Below, piece by piece: positions 61,801 to 64,000 of a stretch of DNA of 64,000 bases. This stretch comes from Xiphydria camelus (Eukaryota > Arthropoda > Insecta > Hymenoptera > Xiphydriidae): NCBI GenBank assembly GCA_963678675.1, contig OY783193.1:17868427-17932426 (forward strand), in the 5' to 3' direction. Each line of letters starts with the position of its first letter. Position 1 is the first letter of the stretch. The position numbers and the translations under genes are program-made. The notes beneath the pieces are model-generated. The model had not been told where the DNA came from. It made no database searches and saw only the letters and a program-made list of their open reading frames with translations.

Positions 61801-63867
61801 GAAAAAATAAACAGTATAAGGCAATTTCTACCTTTGATTAGATCGTAATGTCATGTTCATTTGATTCTTTTTAAATCAAATAAGCTATCATTTTCGTAGT
61901 ACGAAATTGTTATGCTCGAGCAACTTATACGGTGGACGCACATACGGATGATTACATTCATCCGCGCCCAGCAACTAGCAAGGCCGGTCAGTTTACGATA
62001 GACACGAATCGTATCGAATTACCTGAACGAGTCGCCTCATTTGAGACGATTCGCATTCATGAAAGACAAGCCGAAAATCTTTCTTTCATTATGGTTTCTT
62101 TCAATGAAACTAACACTGAAGAGGTTTAGGTAGTATGCGGTAAAAATTTTGGCCGGTTTAATGGATAGATGGTGAGTCGGTTCAAGCAGTGATTTTCGAG
62201 TACATTGATCTCATTCTTTTAACATTTCTATTTTTCTTTCTCAACACCGCGGGCAAAAATTTAACTCCAAAAAGATTTGCAAGGCCGATCTGGTGCATTG
62301 CGTTATGCTATAAGAAGAATAGAAGAACCCTTTTCCCGCCTCGGTCCACCCACGCTCAGGATTTACAGTCCATCAGGTTTAATTTTCGATTAAAAATTCG
62401 ACACGAATCCAGATATAGAATGTGGGGGTAGCCAAATTTAGCTAACAGTTTCCCCGGCTCTTCCTAGAAATAATTATAATTATTAATGCTTCCGCAATAA
62501 TCACGGTGTACAGTGCAACCCCCTTCTCACTGATAGAACCTATCACTTATTTTCAAAATTAATCAAAATTAGCTCCTAATTGGCATGAAGAAAATGAATA
62601 ACTCATTAGTTAAAGGAAATAGAGGGGTACTGTCGTAATGACGGAGTATTTTTCATTGGCGAGAGTACTTTGTCACACTGAAAAAGAACGTTTACATGGT
62701 GTCCAGCGGTCAGGGAATTCTGGAAAACCTGGGATTGTCAGGAAATTATGTACCTAAGGCAGGGAAATATCGGGGAAATTAAGGAATTTTCTAGAATTTT
62801 TCAAAAATACTCAAACTAATTTTTGAAAGTAGGAGTTTCCCATGAATCAGTTCCTTCGTAAAAATGTTATTTCGCAAAATTATAATACATTACTTTCATA
62901 GTTATTTCTCAGCTGGGATACTCGTTATATGGATATTCGTTAATCTGCTCATTTGATGAAATGACTGATGCATAATACTTTAAATTTGAGCCGTTGAAAG
63001 CCAGAATGGTCTAAGCCACATTTCATGTAAGCTGAGATTATTTGACTGCAAGGTTAAGTACAATTTCAAAAATCTGTCTAGATGATACAAACAGATATTT
63101 TAAATCGTGAATATCTGTTTTGTATCATCTAGACAGATTTTTCAAATTGTACTTAACTTTGCAGTCAAATAATCTCAGCTTACATGAAATGTGACTTAGA
63201 CCATTCTGGCTTTCAACGGCTCATTTAATCTATGTTCATAAGCTCAGGAAAAATTTATTATTTTAGACTGGAAATGCTGGAAAAGTCAGGGAATGTTTTC
63301 TCATGCTTCGCTGGATACCATGGTTTAGGGAATGCAGACGTTTCAACCAGAAATACTGTTGTATCCCTAAAATATTTATTTCAGTGCATTCAACGAGGTT
63401 AATCCCGAGTTTCCAAATTTATTCCCCGGCAACGGCCTTGAAAACTATTGCTGCGTAATTCCGCACGTATCTTTATTATTATTAAGAACCAATCTATCGG
63501 CCGCCAATTTGGACTGTATATCTATGGGCAGACAATCACTAACGATATTAACTCTACACAGTCTTGCTGATGATGAGACTTCATTTCTCACTTGAGATTC
63601 GAACGAACAATATTGCTCTTACCGTTTATCTTCCATTCACGTTCGACGTTTCTCATATTTTTCTTTGAGTAAATCTTCATCTCGATGATTTTGTGATATT
63701 ATGAAAAAGGTGCCTCGATCGAAGGATATGGCTTCCGCCGGAAGAGCCTGCTTTATGTCATCGCAAGCCGAGCGTCTATGAGTCCAAACAATGCTGCGAT
63801 AAAGAAAACTGCAACATGAATTTATATCCGGTTTTACTGTCTTCAAATCCGGCCGAATTGCCCCCAG
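49802..63867 (+). CDS. babo: TGF-beta/activin type I receptor, first three exons
   Basis: A membrane serine/threonine kinase receptor for activin-like ligands. Exons in window: 49802-49886, 61391-61502, 63710-63867, joined in phase (1, 2, 1) to 118 codons. Residues 1-29 are a signal peptide (LLALALVCLLQSSFLV). The Cys-rich ligand-binding domain follows: LKCYCDIC, TCETDGYCF, RCLD, LPPEEPALCH, then the CCDKENCN box that ends every type I/II receptor ectodomain. The TCETDG and xLPPxxP pattern fits baboon/ALK4-5 better than thickveins or saxophone. Intron 1 is 11.5 kb and intron 2 is 2.2 kb. Transmembrane, GS and kinase exons must lie beyond 64000. Confidence 0.8.
49887..50742. other. Receptor intron 1, proximal part
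   Basis: Intron sequence with no recognised feature; several frames are open by chance in the GC-richer first 600 bases. Confidence 0.4.
50743..50990. mobile_element. MITE with TA duplication
   Basis: Ends TCGTCCCCTTCCTGCAAAAA and complement, about 35 bp, flanked by TA. Confidence 0.8.
52452..52964. mobile_element. Deleted piggyBac element
   Basis: 13-bp ends CCCTTAAATGCAT / ATGCATTTAAGGG flanked by TTAA (52448-52451, 52965-52968). 513 bp long; keeps only the C-terminal end of the transposase. Confidence 0.9.
52620..52781 (+). pseudogene. piggyBac transposase Cys-rich C terminus
   Basis: The open segment ends KCKLPNCKGLTYTKCEKC, DVELCFNKRNNCVKKFHT, stop. Paired Cys and the terminal C-x4-H fit the piggyBac zinc domain. 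Upstream codons back to 52587 do not look like transposase. The catalytic DDE region has been deleted. Confidence 0.8.
53640..54003 (+). pseudogene. PIF/Harbinger transposase N-terminal fragment
   Basis: Exon A (to 53737) has ESSSDDEIDVLQRMRNL then donor GTAAGT; exon B starts after TATTCTAG (VDYFEEYN), has a frame break, then LLGQIRHRIATRSQRNAAIQ and KLLPTLRFLASGSMLITVG ending at G|GTAATC. The last words match the conserved HARBI1 segment before its DDE core, including the usual intron after ITVG. The catalytic domain is missing. Confidence 0.8.
54052..54494 (+). CDS. MTFR/FAM54-like C-terminal two-exon fragment
   Basis: Two exons (54052-54215, 54347-54494) joined by a 131-bp intron with GTACGA...TTTTTCAG give about 104 codons. 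A Pro-rich start (MPPPLQPPTTPNIARR), then SMGDILKNIDKVKLKLVTR and SPGGRPLRAKREN, then LQEILRKRYIAMQSPDS and a stop. This is the order and wording of the conserved C terminus of mitochondrial fission regulators (family: VLKDMNKVKLRAI.RSPGG.P, then ALK.KFA.Q). The protein's N-terminal mitochondrial region is absent. The ATG may be internal, or an acceptor may lie just upstream (TTCTAG or AGTTAG). The frame and splice sites are intact. It sits in the receptor's intron 1, same strand, inside a transposon-bounded unit. Confidence 0.7.
54495..55439. other. Downstream/3' UTR of the captured fragment
   Basis: Noncoding sequence following the MTFR-like stop, with no recognised element until the inverted Harbinger end. 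Possibly the original 3' UTR of that gene. Confidence 0.4.
55916..56864. other. Receptor intron 1, unclassified GC-richer block
   Basis: Contains palindromic words (GACATGTCGGATTGTCGTAT) at 56145 and open frames at 56373-56785 and on the opposite strand that match no protein I recognise. Possibly a transposon remnant. Confidence 0.35.
56865..58136. mobile_element. Tc1/mariner-type element with ~390-bp TIRs
   Basis: Ends CACTTCGCAACAAAATTATC and near-complement, flanked by TA (56863-56864, 58137-58138). Arms 56865-57260 and 57746-58136 match with minor changes. The 485-bp interior has direct repeats of CTAACTTGGCCCCAAT and no protein. Confidence 0.85.
58139..60009. other. Receptor intron 1, unremarkable
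   Basis: AT-rich intron. A short GC-richer patch at 58160-58340 (GGGCGAAGCCCCC, AGCAAAGTGAAACC) may be a repeat fragment. Nothing else recognised. Confidence 0.4.
60010..60406. mobile_element. CAGTATGTCC MITE, relative of the CCGTATG family
   Basis: Ends CAGTATGTCCCGTGGATAAC and complement, flanked by TA. The interior shares TAGAGTTGGCTTCAGAAGAG, AGCGAAAAGTGTAAAACGTC and GATTGAAGCGTCTAACCTCG with the elements at 22243-25593. Confidence 0.8.
60409..61390. other. Receptor intron 1, distal part
   Basis: No exon or element recognised; the acceptor of exon 2 lies at 61389-61390. Confidence 0.4.
61391..61502 (+). CDS. babo: Receptor exon 2, first half of ectodomain
   Basis: Acceptor TTTTGCCTAG then (G)LKCYCDICIDKNHTCETD and GYCFASTSLESDGITHAH, donor AG|GTACCG. 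The C-x-C-x2-C and TCETDG-C motifs are diagnostic of activin/TGF-beta type I receptors. In some insects this region is encoded by alternative exons; no second version was seen here. Confidence 0.85.
61503..62694. other. Receptor intron 2
   Basis: Searched for an alternative ectodomain exon (Cys-rich, CC-x4-CN) and found none. An open frame at 61932-62129 is acidic and Cys-free and has no fitting splice sites. Confidence 0.4.
62695..63322. mobile_element. DNA element with CATGGTGTCCAGCG ends
   Basis: Inverted ends CATGGTGTCCAGCG / CGCTGGATACCATG, flanked by GTTTA (62690-62694 and 63323-63327). Words like GGTCAGGGAATTCTGG and TCAGGGAATG recur subterminally. It contains a palindrome at 62990-63225. 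Confidence 0.65.
62990..63225. repeat. Near-perfect palindrome, ~112-bp arms
   Basis: Arms CCAGAATGGTCTAAGCCACA through TCTGTCTAGATGATACAAAC and their complement, with only a few mismatches and almost no loop. Flush on both sides with the enclosing element. Confidence 0.85.
63710..63867 (+). CDS. babo: Receptor exon 3, second half of ectodomain
   Basis: The acceptor ATGAAAAAG has a weak pyrimidine tract. The exon completes an Arg codon, then CLDRRIWLPPEEPALCH, KPSVYESKQCCDKENCNMNL, and a Ser/Pro linker to donor G|GTACCG. The CC-x4-CN box closes the three-finger fold. The phase fits exon 2 exactly. Confidence 0.85.
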
Positions 63868-64000
63868 GTACCGAAGGTTGGGTTGGCCGGTAGTGTGCGG
63901 CATTTTTAGAAATAACGTGTTTACCCTTTCATAATGCAGATGTACCTACCTACTGTATTTCGTACTCGTATGCGATCCACCCCCATGCTAATCATCCAAG

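Noticed and set aside
61932..62129. Alternative receptor exon
   Set aside because: No cysteines, no fitting splice phases, no receptor motifs.

Overview
The window is eukaryotic and most likely comes from an insect. Three conserved genes are split by GT-AG introns, spacers are AT-rich, and the rest is dominated by DNA transposons of types common in insects (mariner/Tc1, pogo, piggyBac-like TTAA elements, PIF/Harbinger), one gypsy-type LTR retrotransposon and a jockey-like remnant. Nothing here fixes the order; Hymenoptera is possible but unproven. There are no bacterial operons, CRISPR arrays or rRNA genes.

Genes. (1) Deoxyhypusine synthase lies on the minus strand in seven exons from 27905 down to 15205. 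It encodes 376 residues and is open throughout; two introns are hugely inflated by transposons. (2) UDP-glucose 6-dehydrogenase (sgl/Ugdh) lies on the plus strand in five coding exons, 34498-36606, 479 residues, probably with a distant noncoding first exon near 30.1-30.4 kb. (3) The first three exons of a TGF-beta/activin type I receptor, best match baboon, lie on the plus strand at 49802-49886, 61391-61502 and 63710-63867; the rest is beyond the window. (4) Inside the first receptor intron is a two-exon C-terminal fragment of a mitochondrial fission regulator (MTFR/FAM54) gene, bounded by inverted PIF/Harbinger ends. (5) Two well-formed exons on the minus strand (13853-13948 and 5935-6014) belong to one or two genes I cannot name. 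DHS and sgl are divergently arranged about 2 kb apart.

Layout. 0.5-11.6 kb: fold-back and MITE-type elements, many with exact TA, TTAA or 3-bp target duplications. 13.8-14.3 kb: a GC-richer start of an unidentified minus-strand gene. 15.2-27.9 kb: DHS; intron 6 holds a 565-bp palindrome and a full-length gypsy element with apparently identical LTRs, and intron 5 holds a five-level nest of transposons. 28-34 kb: intergenic sequence, likely sgl promoter, two nested palindromic MITEs. 34.5-36.6 kb: sgl. 37-49 kb: intergenic repeats, including a pogo element and a pair of tRNA-like inverted arms around a piggyBac cysteine-rich domain. 49.1-64 kb: receptor promoter, first exons and long transposon-filled introns.

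The genes do not form a pathway: DHS makes hypusine on eIF5A, Sgl makes UDP-glucuronate for glycosaminoglycans, and the receptor transduces activin-like signals. The most unusual features are the transposon-bounded gene fragment, the clean five-level nest with readable target duplications, and two separate cases of one MITE inserting into the same TA dinucleotide inside another MITE's terminal repeat.
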